From Isoetes taiwanensis (Eukaryota > Streptophyta > Lycopodiopsida > Isoetales > Isoetaceae): a stretch of DNA of 64,000 bases. The translations under genes and the position numbers were made by a program. The stretch's first letter is position 1. Each line of letters starts with the position of its first letter. Where the stretch lies: the NCBI GenBank assembly GCA_021234155.1, contig JAJEKV010000017.1, forward strand, positions 4,188,792 through 4,252,791, read 5' to 3'. The notes beneath the pieces were generated by a model. The model was given only the letters and a program-made list of their open reading frames with translations, did not search any database and was not told where the DNA came from. Positions 50,338 through 61,407 of the stretch are shown here, one piece after another.

Positions 50338-53326
50338 GCATCACAAACAAGAGAGATTATGCCTTCAAGGTACAATAAAGCAGTTGTTATTCATTAGGCT
50401 CTGCGTTTTTCAAATTAATACAAGAGCTCTTATACATTACTATCTCTTATATGCCAGAATAGGTGTTGGATACACTTATAGCACACAATATTCCTGTAAG
50501 ATAATTATAAATTCTCATGGGCCCAAAAATGATCTGATTGTCTTGCATATCCCTGCTTCTTTTTCTTATGTAACAAAAATTGATTTTCAAGATGTAATGA
50601 GTAATATTCTGTTAGAACTGTGTATTACGAGCTGCTTGGAGTTTGGACAGATAATTGAGGGTTTAAAAGGCTCTATCCATTCTTTTTTCTAGAGTTTTAT
50701 AAAAGCAGGTTTGTCTAAATGAAAGGATTAAACATAAATAGGGATCCAATGGGGGGTGATAGTAAAAGATTTGTGAGAAGAGAAGATAGTGTGCCATTCA
50801 TATTGGAGTCATTCATTAGCCTCTAAACATGGTAATAAAACAATATTTTATCCTTTTGTCAACTGTTACAAACTGGGCACAAGGCTGATTATTTTTTCCT
50901 GTCTTTTATTTCATAGCTTTACCTTTGTGCTTCTATGCATAGTTTTATGCATTTGGTAAGCATTTTTCTACTGGCAAATCGTTATATCTTTAAACATCTT
51001 GATTCTGACCTAATTAATAACGCCCTCAAGGCTATTTGCACATTGAGGGAAAATGGAGCCACTTACAAGAGATCTTGATTCTTCAATGTGACTACCTGGA
51101 GTAGATATCTTTCACTATGTTGGTTCTGACCTAATTAATAATGCCCTCAAGGCTATTTGCACATTGAGGGAAAATGGAGCCACTTACAAGAGATCTTGAT
51201 TCTTCAATGTGACTACCTGGAGTAGATATCTTCCACTATGTTGGTTCTTGGGGATGTAAATGATCAAAACCTTTTCATGCGGATCTTTCTTACGTAGGGA
51301 TATGGAAGACTAAAACCATATGAACATAGAAGATACCATGCTCAATTTTTATCACAATGAATGCTTCACAAAAAGAAACCATAATCAGAATCCCAAGGAC
51401 AAAGTTGAAATGGGATTCAAGAGGGCAATTTGCTTACAGTCTACATATGTCATATTGAAAGGTGTTCTGTTGTATGATAACGAGCAATCTCCATCATGGT
51501 TCCATGAGTGACCTCCAACTTTATCCTTCAAAGTGCATTCACATGCTCTCACATACATAATTCCTACATCCGCACGGCATCGAGCAAAGGCGACTACCAA
51601 CCTTAGATTCCAAAGTTTTCTTCTCCTGTAAATAGATTCTCAAGGTTCTCCTGTTCAACATTACTAAATTTGGTTGATATCGATAATAAACATCATAGTG
51701 CTCATCATGATAGCAGGGCAATATGCCAATAAAAATTTTATAACTACAAAATATGAACTTGTTTGCTGGTAAACCCAAAGCCAACATCGTCCACGTTAGC
51801 ATATCGATAGGTTGCAAACTAACTGATGATAGACCTGGTAAGCATAACACATTTACCTTAGATTATATTGCCAGAATAGAGGTAATAGCTAGTGGTCCAC
51901 ATTCAACAAGGAAACACTACATCAAGCACCCTAGTGAGATAAACCCAATGTGATGCTTAATACTATTGTTCTTTTAGGTTTCAGAGCCAGTGTCAACCTC
52001 GTTGGGAGTTTCCCAGTTTGATGCATCTTGCATGTAAGTGCTATCATGCCGTTTGCATTGTGCATTCTTACCTTTGCTTATTTTTTGGAAAATACTTGGA
52101 TGTATTTGTAAGAAAAAGAGAGAACGAAGTTGGGCATCGTAGTCAATGCTTGGTGTAAGAAACTTCTGAAACAGCAGAATTTGGCTGGGTCCACTTTTCA
52201 CTGTTTTTAGTGATCACATCCCTTGTCTTCAATATCTACAAAAGAACAACATGATGAATAAAGTCCATGTTCTAGATTTGATTAGCCACCATTATAAGTG
52301 AAGAATGTATGCATTTTATAATTATTTTGTTGGCATGTGTCTGTGTATGTAGGACATCCTGATAGCTCTTCCTTGTTCATAACATAATGCAATGCACTGC
52401 CTAACTCTCACAGGATTGCCTAAATCTCACGAGATATAGCTTTTCGGTCGAGGTGGACTGAAACAATCCTATTGCAGCTTGGTTTTAGCATCTAAATCTT
52501 ATTCCACTCAAACATTAGGAAGCAGAATGTTTGGAAAGCATTGAAGCACATGATAGTTATCATGAGCCAAAGTGTTTGAGCATATGGAAAGAGATGAGCA
52601 TAAAATTTGGTAGGGTGATGGAGGAGGTACTGATATGCGTGTCTTTGGTAGGGTGATGGAGGAGGTACTGATATGCAAGTCTCATATCGCCATGCGAAAA
52701 ATGGCAAAAAACATAGATGGCAAGCCTGAGACAAGGAGGGAACATGGTGTTACACATGAAGATCAAGAGGCCAAACCATAAGAGCATAATTGGACATGTT
52801 CAAAGTGCAAAAGTTGTCTCAGTCACCACCGAATAGCCTGAATTGTTGAACATGGACACTACAACAAACCAAGAATAGAGAACATGGTTGACCTTTTTGT
52901 GCTGCAAAATATGCAGTGCTTGAGGGCTAAGCAGAATGCAAATTTCTGTTACAATGAAACCCAGAAACTGGCTTGTGATGTAGTACAGTAGCACTACTCT
53001 TAGAGCCACAACATGGTGCTCAAAATAGAGGCTGCTTCTCTAGATTCACTTGATAAGAAAGCTTAACATCTCGTGTGAGATCCTTTTGACCGTGGTCATA
53101 TATTTTTGACTAAGTATGAACAGCTTGGATTTGGCAATATATTTTATTTTTTAATGATGAGCAATGGAGCTAAGGAAGTCGAAAATATAGCCACCCAAAA
53201 TCATGAACGAGGTCAGAACCAATTCATCAAATACAGTTCGATTCTGTGCACTGGTTGAAACCAGACATGTGAGTTAATGAAGCAGCAGCAATGTTGTAGA
53301 GCGCATTGATGAAAGTGGTAGGCTTT
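50338..53326. other. Gene-free interval
   Basis: No gene is seen in these 3 kb apart from the 121-bp tandem duplication listed separately and a near-duplicated phrase GGTAGGGTGATGGAGGAGGTACTGATATG at about 52,606-52,672 (shown only to its repeat start: GGTAGGGTGATGGAGGAGGT). Confidence 0.4.
51003..51244. repeat. 121-bp tandem duplication
   Basis: Two adjacent copies of a 121-bp unit (starting TTCTGACCTAATTAATAA) differ at about three bases. No coding sense was recognised. Confidence 0.95.
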
Positions 53327-53787
53327 ATATTGGGCTTCCTAAATCCAATCGAACAGAAATTGTTGGTCTTCAGTCACAACAATAACAGATCTGCCACATA
53401 CTACTGTTCCTGTCTGTATCATTGCCTTGATCTTTGCAAAACCTAAACGTGCTAAGGATTTGCTCTCCAGCAGTACATTCTCACGTGTGTGCCACGTGTC
53501 AAAATGACGTGTCCAGACAGGTGTCAAGATGACGTGTAAAAATGCTTTAGAAATAGGAAATCAGCCACCCACTTCTCTTCTATCCTCTACTCACTTCGGT
53601 GGTAAAATCCTTTTATCATGTTTCCTTCTTACTTATAATTTTGCATGATTTCGTGCTCTATTTTGCAGATCTGTGTCCCACGGGCCACGTCTCAATCTAA
53701 CGTGAAGCTTATCACTGCACTGGTAAGATACTTATCCTTCTTTCTCTCAGTATTCTTCCTTATTACTTTCATCAATTTTTGTTGCAG

Positions 53788-54240
53788 ATGACAGAATCTA
53801 AGGTGCAATTTGTGACGTTTTGGCTGATCAGAGTCGCAATAGCACTTAATATGAAGCAAGCAAGCTATGAGACCATTGAATCGTCAGGTCCTAGAGTGCA
53901 GCGGCTTATTAAACCTAGCCAGATTGATCAGTCGCTTTTGCTGCATAATGGCTATCACATTTCTCCCCCTATGATCACCTTAGAGTATATAGATGAAGCT
54001 TGGCCCAAAGGGGAAGGATGTTGCTGCAAGAGCCGATGCCACATTATTTGCTTACTTCATTGAGAAAGAGGTAAGGTGAATATGTTCAGTTTTTTCATCC
54101 ATCTTGCAGGTTATCGCTGATCTGTTGAGCACATAACTCATGAAATTGAACAGTGACGACCACGAAAGAGCGGTGCAAAAATTAGCCAAATCTGTCGCTA
54201 TTATTGAGAAAGAATTGAGGAAAGGGGAAGAACACCTATA
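53788..54240 (+). pseudogene. Tau-class glutathione S-transferase pseudogene, copy 1
   Basis: After a spliced leader exon (ending before GTAAGATAC at 53,723, acceptor at 53,787) the ATG exon encodes TESKVQFVTFWLIRVAIALN, SYETIESSGPRVQRLIKPSQ, and LLLHNGYHISPPMITLEYIDEAWP, the N-terminal thioredoxin-like domain of tau GSTs, cytosolic enzymes that conjugate glutathione. The Ser-Pro-Phe catalytic loop expected between FW and IRV is missing. After AWPKG a frame shift breaks the sequence; the second frame continues DVAARADATLFAYFIEKE to a GTAAGG donor at 54,071. A second exon (54,110-54,240) has an in-frame stop and the helix HERAVQKLAKSVAIIEKELR. The rest is replaced by the foldback element. Confidence 0.75.
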
Positions 54241-54962
54241 CTGATATATTCAATAAAACTTAGACTTATTCAGATTTAATAGATAGCACTTCAAGGATGC
54301 CATTATAAGAATATATGTATTGTTATAATATTTATAAGTTTTAAATGTATAAGTTTATCTTTAAATTAAAAGTATAATGGTTATCAAAGAATAAAATTGC
54401 TTTCCAAACTAATTTCCACTTGAATCTATTTAGAATTAGACATTTCAAGAATATAAAATTTCAATTTTCTAAGATTTAACAAATTTAAATTTTAGTATTC
54501 ATGATAATTTCTAAAGAAATCTGCTAGTTTGATAAGCAATTTGACTTAAAACTATTATGAGAATTTCACAATCTTCAAGCTTATACACTTTTAAAAATAC
54601 TTTAAGAAAAGTTTTAGTTTGAGTTTATTATTGATTAATTTTCATTATATTTTATTTCATCAATAATAAATTATTCAATAGTTATTATTAAAATAAAAAC
54701 ATAATGAATTTCAATCGAAAATTATCTTCTTTAAATATTTTCATACAGAGTTTATCTTAGATGAGAATTTAATTCTAAATAGAGTAAAATGAATATTAGT
54801 TTAGAAAGCAATTTTATACTTTGATAACCATCATACTTTTAACCTAAAAATAAAAATAAATTACTAAAATCAATAAAGGTAATACATATAATCTTATAAT
54901 GCCACCCTTGAAACATATCTATTAGATTTGAATAAGTCCAAATTTTGTTAAATACACTATAA
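54237..54962. mobile_element. AT-rich foldback element, copy 1
   Basis: The two ends are long inverted repeats of about 230 bp. For example ATGGTTATCAAAGAATAAAA near the left is complemented by TTTTATACTTTGATAACCAT near the right, and GACTTATTCAGATTTAATAG by CTATTAGATTTGAATAAGTC. Termini are TATA-like. It encodes nothing and fits a MITE or foldback transposon. It lies directly after the truncated GST exon. Confidence 0.75.
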
Positions 54963-55083
54963 CCCCAAAATCTGCTCAACGTGTAGTTTTTTGCTGTTGT
55001 AATTTCGGTGGAAAAAACCTTATGCTTGTTGATATTCTGCTTGCACTAGTGGCGCGATTGATTGATGAACTTATTACTTCTGA

Positions 55084-55735
55084 TTGTTATAATATTTATA
55101 AGTTTTAAATGTATAAGTTTATCTTTAAATTAAAAGTATAATGGTTATCAAAGAATAAAATTGCTTTCCAAACTAATTTCCACTTGAATCTATTTAGAAT
55201 TAGACATTTCAAGAATATAAAATTTCAATTTTCTAAGATTTAACAAATTTAAATTTTAGTATTCATGATAATTTCTAAAGAAATCTGCTAGTTTGATAAG
55301 CAATTTGACTTAAAACTATTATGAGAATTTCACAATCTTCAAGCTTATACACTTTTAAAAATACTTTAAGAAAAGTTTTAGTTTGAGTTTATTATTGATT
55401 AATTTTCATTATATTTTATTTCATCAATAATAAATTATTCAATAGTTATTATTAAAATAGAAACGTAATGAATTTCAATCGAAAATTATCTTCTTTAAAT
55501 ATTTTCATACAGAGTTTATCTTAGATGAGAATTTAATTCTAAATAGAGTAAAGTGAATATTAGTTTAGAAAGCAATTTTATACTTTGATAACCATCATAC
55601 TTTTAACCTAAAAATAAAAATAAATTACTAAAATCAATAAAGTTAATACATATAATCTTATAATGCCACCCTTGAAACATATCTATTAGATTTGAATAAG
55701 TCCAAATTTTGTTAAATACACTATAACTCCAAAAT
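55084..55735. mobile_element. AT-rich foldback element, copy 2 (left end truncated)
   Basis: It is nearly identical to copy 1 from TTGTTATAATATTTATAAG onward but lacks the outermost 80 bp of the left arm. It lies 120 bp after copy 1 in the same orientation. Confidence 0.8.
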
Positions 55736-55794
55736 TTGCTCAACGTGTAGTTTTTTGCTGTTGTTTCTGTAAAAAAATCACACTTAAAGACCAT

Positions 55795-56005
55795 GCATTA
55801 TTTTGTTCAGAAAATGCTAGAAACAACACGTGGTTTTCAAGTATGGTTTTTAGATATAGAAAATTGGTGTGGTTTTTTTAAGTGTGGTTTTCAATCGAGT
55901 GTGGTTTTTAAATGTAGTTTTCACAAATACAAAACATGCAGTTTTCAATCAGGCGTGGTTTTCAAGTATAGTTTTCACAAATACAAAACATGTGGTTTTC
56001 AATCA
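55795..56005 (+). repeat. GTGGTTTTCAA minisatellite, copy 1
   Basis: Imperfect repeats of a GTGGTTTTCAAGT / TAGTTTTCACAAATACAAAACAT module. The open frame across it is repeat-driven, not a gene. Confidence 0.75.
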
Positions 56006-56462
56006 GGCTTTATATTGGGCTTCCTAAACTCAATCCAACAGAAATTGTTGGCCTTCAGTCACAACAATAACAGATCTTCCACATACCACTGCTCCTGTCT
56101 GTATCATTGCCTTGATCTTTGCAAAACCTAAACGTGCTAAGGATTTGCTCTCCAGCAGTACATTCTCACGTGTATGCCACGTGTCAAAATGACGTGTCCA
56201 GATAGATGTCAAGATGACGTGTAAAAATGCTTTAGAAATAGGAAATCAGCCACCCACTTCTCTTCTATCCTCTACTCACTCCGGTAAAATCCTTTTATCA
56301 TGTTTCCTTCTTACTTATAATTTTGCATGATTTCGTGCTCTATTTTGCAGATCTGTGTCCCACGGCTCAATCTAACGTGAAGCTTATCACTCCACTGGTA
56401 AGATACTTATCCTTCTTTCTCTCAGTATTCTTCCTTATTACTTTCATCAATTTTTGTTGCAG

Positions 56463-56940
56463 ATGACAGAATCTAAGGTGCAATTTGTGACGTTTTGGTT
56501 GATCAGAGTCGCAATAGCACTTAATATGAAGCAAGCAAGCTATGAGACCATTGAATCGTCAGATCCTAGAGTGCAGCGGCTTATTAAACCTAGCCAGATT
56601 GATCAGTCGCTTTTGCTGCATAATGACTATCACATTTCTCCCCCTATGATCACCTTAGAGTATATAGATGAAGCTTGGCCCAAAGGGGAAGGATGTTGCT
56701 GCAAGAACCGATGCCACATTATTTGCTTACTTCATTGAGAAAGAGATAAGGTGAATATGTTCAGTTTTTTCATCCATCTTGTATGTATCGAGTATTATTT
56801 TGCCTTCTACAGGTTATCGCTGATCTCTTGAGCACATAACTCATGAAATTGAACAGTGACGGCCACGAAAGAGCGGTGCAAAAATTAACCAAATCTGTCG
56901 CTATTATTGAGAAAGAATTGAGGAAGGGGAAGAACACCTA
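56463..56940 (+). pseudogene. Tau-class glutathione S-transferase pseudogene, copy 2
   Basis: This is the duplicate of copy 1, with the same missing catalytic loop and the same frame shift after AWPKG, so both lesions predate duplication. In addition the exon's donor site reads GAGATAAGG instead of GAGGTAAGG, destroying the splice signal. The intron keeps about 30 bp (ATGTATCGAGTATTATTTTG and more) that copy 1 has lost. The second exon has the same stop and helix. It leads into a foldback element. Confidence 0.75.
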
Positions 56941-57685
56941 TAATGATATATTCAATAAAACTTAGACTTATTCAGATTTAATAGATAGCACTTCAAGGAT
57001 GCCATTATAAGAATATATGTATTATATTATAATATTTATAAGTTTTAATTGTATAAGTTTATCTTTAAATTAAAAGTATAATGGTTATCAAAGAATAAAA
57101 TTGCTTTCCAAACTCATTTCCACTTGAATCTATTTAGAATTAGACATTTCAAGAATATAAAATTTCAATTTTCTAAGATTTAACAAATTTAAAATTTAGT
57201 ATTCATGATAATTTCTAAAGAAATCTGCTAGTTTGATAAGCAATTTGACTTAAAACTATTATGAGAATTTCACAATCTTCAAGCTTATACACTTTTAAAA
57301 ATACTTTAAGAAAAGTTTTAGTTTGAGTTTATTATTGATTAATTTTCATTATATTTTATTTCATCAATAATAAATTATTCAATAGTTATTATTAAAATAG
57401 AAACGTAATAAATTTCAATCGAAAATTATCTTCTTTAAATATTTATAGAAAATAACATTTTATTCATACAGAGTTTATCTTAGATGAATTTAATTCTAAA
57501 TAGAATAAAGTGAATATTAGTTTAGAAAGCAATTTTATACTTTGATAACCATCATACTTTTAACCTAAAAATAAAAATAGATTACTAAAATCAATAAAGT
57601 TAAAAATACATATAATCTTATAATGCCACCCTTGAAACATATCTATTAGATTTGAATAAGTCCAAATTTTGTTAAATATACTATA
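56939..57685. mobile_element. AT-rich foldback element, copy 3
   Basis: Full-length relative of copy 1 with a small insertion (about 57,445, ATAGAAAATAACATTTTATT). It follows the second GST pseudogene in the same arrangement. Confidence 0.75.
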
Positions 57686-57745
57686 ACCCCAAAATCTGCT
57701 CAACGTTTTTGCTGTTGTTTCTGTAAAAAATAACACTTAAAGACC

Positions 57746-58175
57746 ATGCATTGTTTTGTTCCGAAAATGTTAGAAACAACACGTGGTTTTCAAGTATGGT
57801 TTTTAGATATAGAAAATTGGTGTGGTTTTTTTAAGTGTGGTTTTCAATCGAGTGTGGTTTTTAAATGTAGTTTTCATAAATACAAAACATGTGGTTTTCA
57901 ATCAGGCGTGGTTTTCAAGTATAGTTTTCACAAATAGAAAACACGTGTGCTTTTCTTAAGTGTAGTTTTCAAGGGTAAGAATTTGTTTTCTATATGTTGT
58001 TTTTTGTTTTGAAGTGTAGTTTTCATTAATAGAATATTTGTGTGGTTTCTTTAAGTGTAGTTTTCGAAGGTAAAAATTTAGTTTGATATGTTGTTTTTGG
58101 TTTTCAAGTGTAGTTTTCACAAGTAGAAACCTTGTGTGGCTTTCAAACCTAAGATTTTAGTTTCTATATGTTGTT
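57746..58175 (+). repeat. GTGGTTTTCAA minisatellite, copy 2, expanded
   Basis: Like copy 1 but longer. Modules of TGTAGTTTTCA and TTCTATATGTTGTTTTTGG repeat imperfectly to about 58,175. Confidence 0.75.
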
Positions 58176-58466
58176 TTTAACGCAACCAACTATTGTCCAC
58201 GTGTTATTTGATTTGAGAAAGGGGGATCTTTTTTCGTTCAATCAAGGCAATTCTGTTTTTTAAAAAGCCGTTTGGAAATTGAACGCAAACAACTCCATTC
58301 AGGCAAATAATTTCTACTAACATACAAATAAAAGAACAATGATTAGAGGCTGCTCGGGGGGTAATCCATGAAGAGACAAGCAGTATATCTCTCAAAATGC
58401 AAGACAAGCATACAATCAAACATTATGTGGATCTATGCTGACATATGTAGAAGTAAAATGCATCTT

Positions 58467-59613
58467 TTACATCATGTCTAATAACACATCCGAACCAAAA
58501 GACATTTTAGCAAATTCATCAATAATGCAAAACTGCAAGATAATGCAAGAAAAAGCTTGATAATTTATTATTTGTAAACAAAGGAAGAAACCTGCAGTTC
58601 TGTAAATAACTTGCAAAATAAAGCAAGATTTAATGCTCTTGTTCGATTTGACATTTGGAAAACCTGAAACATGCCAAAATGTATTAGAAATTTGACAATT
58701 TAAATAACAAACAAAAAAGTTATGATTCTTCACCAAAATACATGAAATCCTGTAGCCGACATCCAAAATACCTTGGTGCTTACTAAGATCAAATAAAAAA
58801 CATATTTAAGAAAGCAGATTGAAATGGCTTAAAGCTCATGTTATAATAGATTCAAAACATTTAGTTGAGAGTTACCTGGTCCTGCTGTACAAGCGTTCTT
58901 TTGACGTAGGCTGATCCTAGATAACTTCCTGCAATCAATCAAAATAGAGCAGTTAACCGGCTTGTAAAAATATCAATGGGGAGAAAATGATTAACATACA
59001 AGCAGGCCTTGGGTTTACCGGAAGACTTTAGTGTAGATCACTAGGAGCTCCATAAGTTGAGCACCTTAGAGCCACCACTTCTTCACGTCACCTTTTTTAA
59101 AATCACATAGTCCATTTCTTGTTGTTTCAGCTTCATCCTATACAAATAAACCACTCCATCAGCTCAAATACGCAAAATAACAGCTCTGATCTCATGCATC
59201 ATTTTAATTTAGACATCAAGCAATAATATAACTGTTTTTTTTACTCTCCTCTCTTACTTTTTGTGAGCGGGCATTTTCTTACCTTTCCCTTCTATTCTAA
59301 AACCAGACTTCAACTCGCCATGCCTCAAATTTGATTTCTTTGCAAGCGTTGCTTTATGTTTCTGCATATCGAACAAAATGCATAAGATGCTTTGATCATA
59401 TCCAAAAAATGCATCCAGGCTTTTTCATCACAGCAGGAAAAGAAAAATCCTATTCTACCAATCCTTTAGAAATAGATCAGCTGGATATGGCATGAAACTA
59501 GCATTACAACGATTTTCATTTTGCTAGACTAACAATAGAGTACCTGCCTTGTAGAGCAATGCTATATCTGCTGAGTCTGTATGCAATATCGTTTGTGCTT
59601 TTGCCTTCTTAGG
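58467..59613 (-). CDS. Small multi-exon gene of unknown function (5' end not found)
   Basis: Six exons join in a continuous phase: 59613-59548, 59361-59283, 59130-59092, 58928-58876, 58663-58592 and 58532-58467, with AG acceptors and, apart from one GC donor (after 59548), GT donors. Together they encode about 124 residues and a TAA stop. The N-terminal part is basic (PKKAKAQTILHTDSADIALL, then KHKATLAKKSNLRHGELKSG), the middle reads SYLGSAYVKRTLVQQDQVFQ, and the end is helical and hydrophobic (RALNLALFCKLFTELQF, then DEFAKMSFGSDVLLDMM). I do not recognise the family. The start codon should lie upstream of 59,613; an ATG at about 59,863 is possible but its donor is weak. Six phase-matched exons argue strongly for a real gene. 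Confidence 0.6.
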
Positions 59614-61227
59614 CTGCAAGGTCCAACAGAGGAACTTTTAGAGGAAATCGGAGAGTAAATCGTTCTGTAAAACCCTAGAGGAACTCGTTCTGTAAAAAAA
59701 AGCAAGCATTTTTTAAGAATAAACTGAAAAGAACAATGAGCAACTGCAACAAACCATATCTATGCGCTACGAGTCCCATGACAAAATAAAGCGCATCTAA
59801 AATCTACATGCATCGATAGCACTCAGTGTCAGCACCATGGGCAAAGACGGCCAGCGCCAGAGCCATCAAAACCAGAAGAAAACGGAAGAGAAAGAACAGA
59901 GAAACAAAAGCATACTGGAATGATCGATGACTTGGCAAAGGACAACAAATTGGGGGGAGTTTTAATTGAAAAGAAAGGGGGATTTGGAATTGAGAAATTT
60001 AAATAATATAGCGAGATATGAACACCTTTTTACAATTTCAACTCCTCGGTGTATCCTACAGCTAGTTGCCATGTAATCCAAGAATTAGGAATTGGGTACT
60101 CTTTGATTTTTTGCTAGAGTATACCGGGCGAGATTTGACATACGGCAGTAGACTATACAGGGCAAGATTTCACATACGGCAGTAGAGTTAGTGGATGTGG
60201 CAATAAATGATACCAAATGGCACTCAAATGCTAACGACACCGCTGGTCATGATTCCACACTGCTTGGCACTTCGATTTTTGTTTGAATCACTGATGTGGC
60301 ACCATACCTATGTATTTCGCGCATAGCAGACAAGGCATCACAGGCATTTCTTCATCTACTACAATCTTTTGTTTGCTTATTTTAGCAGGACACTGATAGA
60401 AATTGGAGCAAAGATATTTTGCACAACAGAACTACACTGAACTGAATTTCAATTGTTTTTTATACAGGTACATGACTTGAATAATGTTTAAACAACTTAG
60501 TTAATTATCCACAGCTGCGAAGGAACAAAGAGTAAAAGAAGCCCTTACAACATACGTTCTTGTTACAAAAATTGAAAGCATTTGCTGGTTTGCCACAACA
60601 ACAACCAGTGTTAAAAAGCAAACAATAGTCTTTGTACTCGCCGAAGGCATACATAGGCCAAACTGGATGTGCTTGAGGCAATAATGAAAAATTAGATATG
60701 ATTGCTCAAAAGCTCCTGCCAATCTGTTACAACTTGAAAGATGAACATCTGAAAAAAATGAATGAGATTACCAGACGTCAGTGTCACATCCTCACAGAAA
60801 GAGACTTGCAGGATATAATTTATATCATTATCCTTCGTTTCAATTTGCATCCTAAGACTCCATGTCAAAACGGTGATGATCTGCATTATCTACCAAGCAC
60901 GAATAGGCAAAAAGGTATTGAATTGCAATTATTCCTCAAACCTTGTAGACCACAATTAAACTAAAAGGCGACTTAAAGTTGTTGTTTCTTGTCCTTGTGT
61001 GCCATCTACTGATCATATCCATTCCATAGCTTTCTACATATACAATCATCTGTATTACTATAAGGAAATGAATTGGAAAGCTGGGAACGGCATGCTGGAA
61101 TCGTCACTGGATGAGATGGAATTGGTTGCTCATACGAAAGAGGGAATTGAGAATCTTGTTCTTGAGTTGAAAAAGCAATGTCAACTGGTGTATCCATGCC
61201 TGCAACAGTTTGATTATGCACGGTGTT
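59614..61227. other. Possible 5' end of the small gene, then gene-free sequence
   Basis: 59,614-59,950 may hold the first exon of the small minus-strand gene. Beyond that, a plus-strand stretch at about 61,060-61,200 (NWKAGNGMLESSLDEMELVA) could be an exon of an unrecognised gene, but there are no supporting partners. A repeated phrase GGGCAAGATTTCACATACGG / GGGCGAGATTTGACATACGG occurs at about 60,125-60,180. Confidence 0.3.
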
Positions 61228-61407
61228 GTACCGTACGTAACGTACCGTATTCGTACATAAAGTGCTTTACGTACTGTACCTCATAAAGTACTTCGTCCAT
61301 TTTAAGGTACGATTTTTTTTAAGGTACGTTAAAAGTACAGAGGTACTATACCTATAATATACGTATAGTATGTATAGTACGTACAGTACGTTAAATACGT
61401 ATCGTAC
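61228..61407. repeat. GTAC-rich cluster, 15 copies in 180 bp
   Basis: GTAC occurs 15 times, often as GTACGTA, CGTACCG or AGTACG, alternating with TATAGTATG-type spacers. About 0.7 would be expected by chance. GTAC is the core bound by plant SPL/SBP-domain factors, including the copper regulator SPL7, so it could be a binding array, or just a degenerate satellite. Confidence 0.8.

Larger units (their letters stand above)
53327..58190. repeat. Segmental duplication carrying GST pseudogene plus foldback element
   Basis: A block starting AGGCTTTATATTGGGCTTCC at 53,327 recurs at 56,007, a period of about 2.68 kb. Each copy runs through a tau-GST pseudogene, an AT-rich foldback element and a GTGGTTTTCAA-type minisatellite. 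The first copy has an extra foldback element (55,084-55,735). The copies differ by scattered substitutions and small indels. No genes are intact. Confidence 0.9.

Noticed and set aside
55793-56131. 112-residue frame with repeated GFQSGVVFKYSFHKYKT-type peptides
   Set aside because: It follows the minisatellite and is repeated in the second copy; the peptide pattern is that of the DNA repeat.
59836-59922. Short plus-strand ATG frame rich in Gln/Lys/Glu
   Set aside because: Only 28 codons, no splice partners, and it overlaps the likely 5' region of a minus-strand gene.
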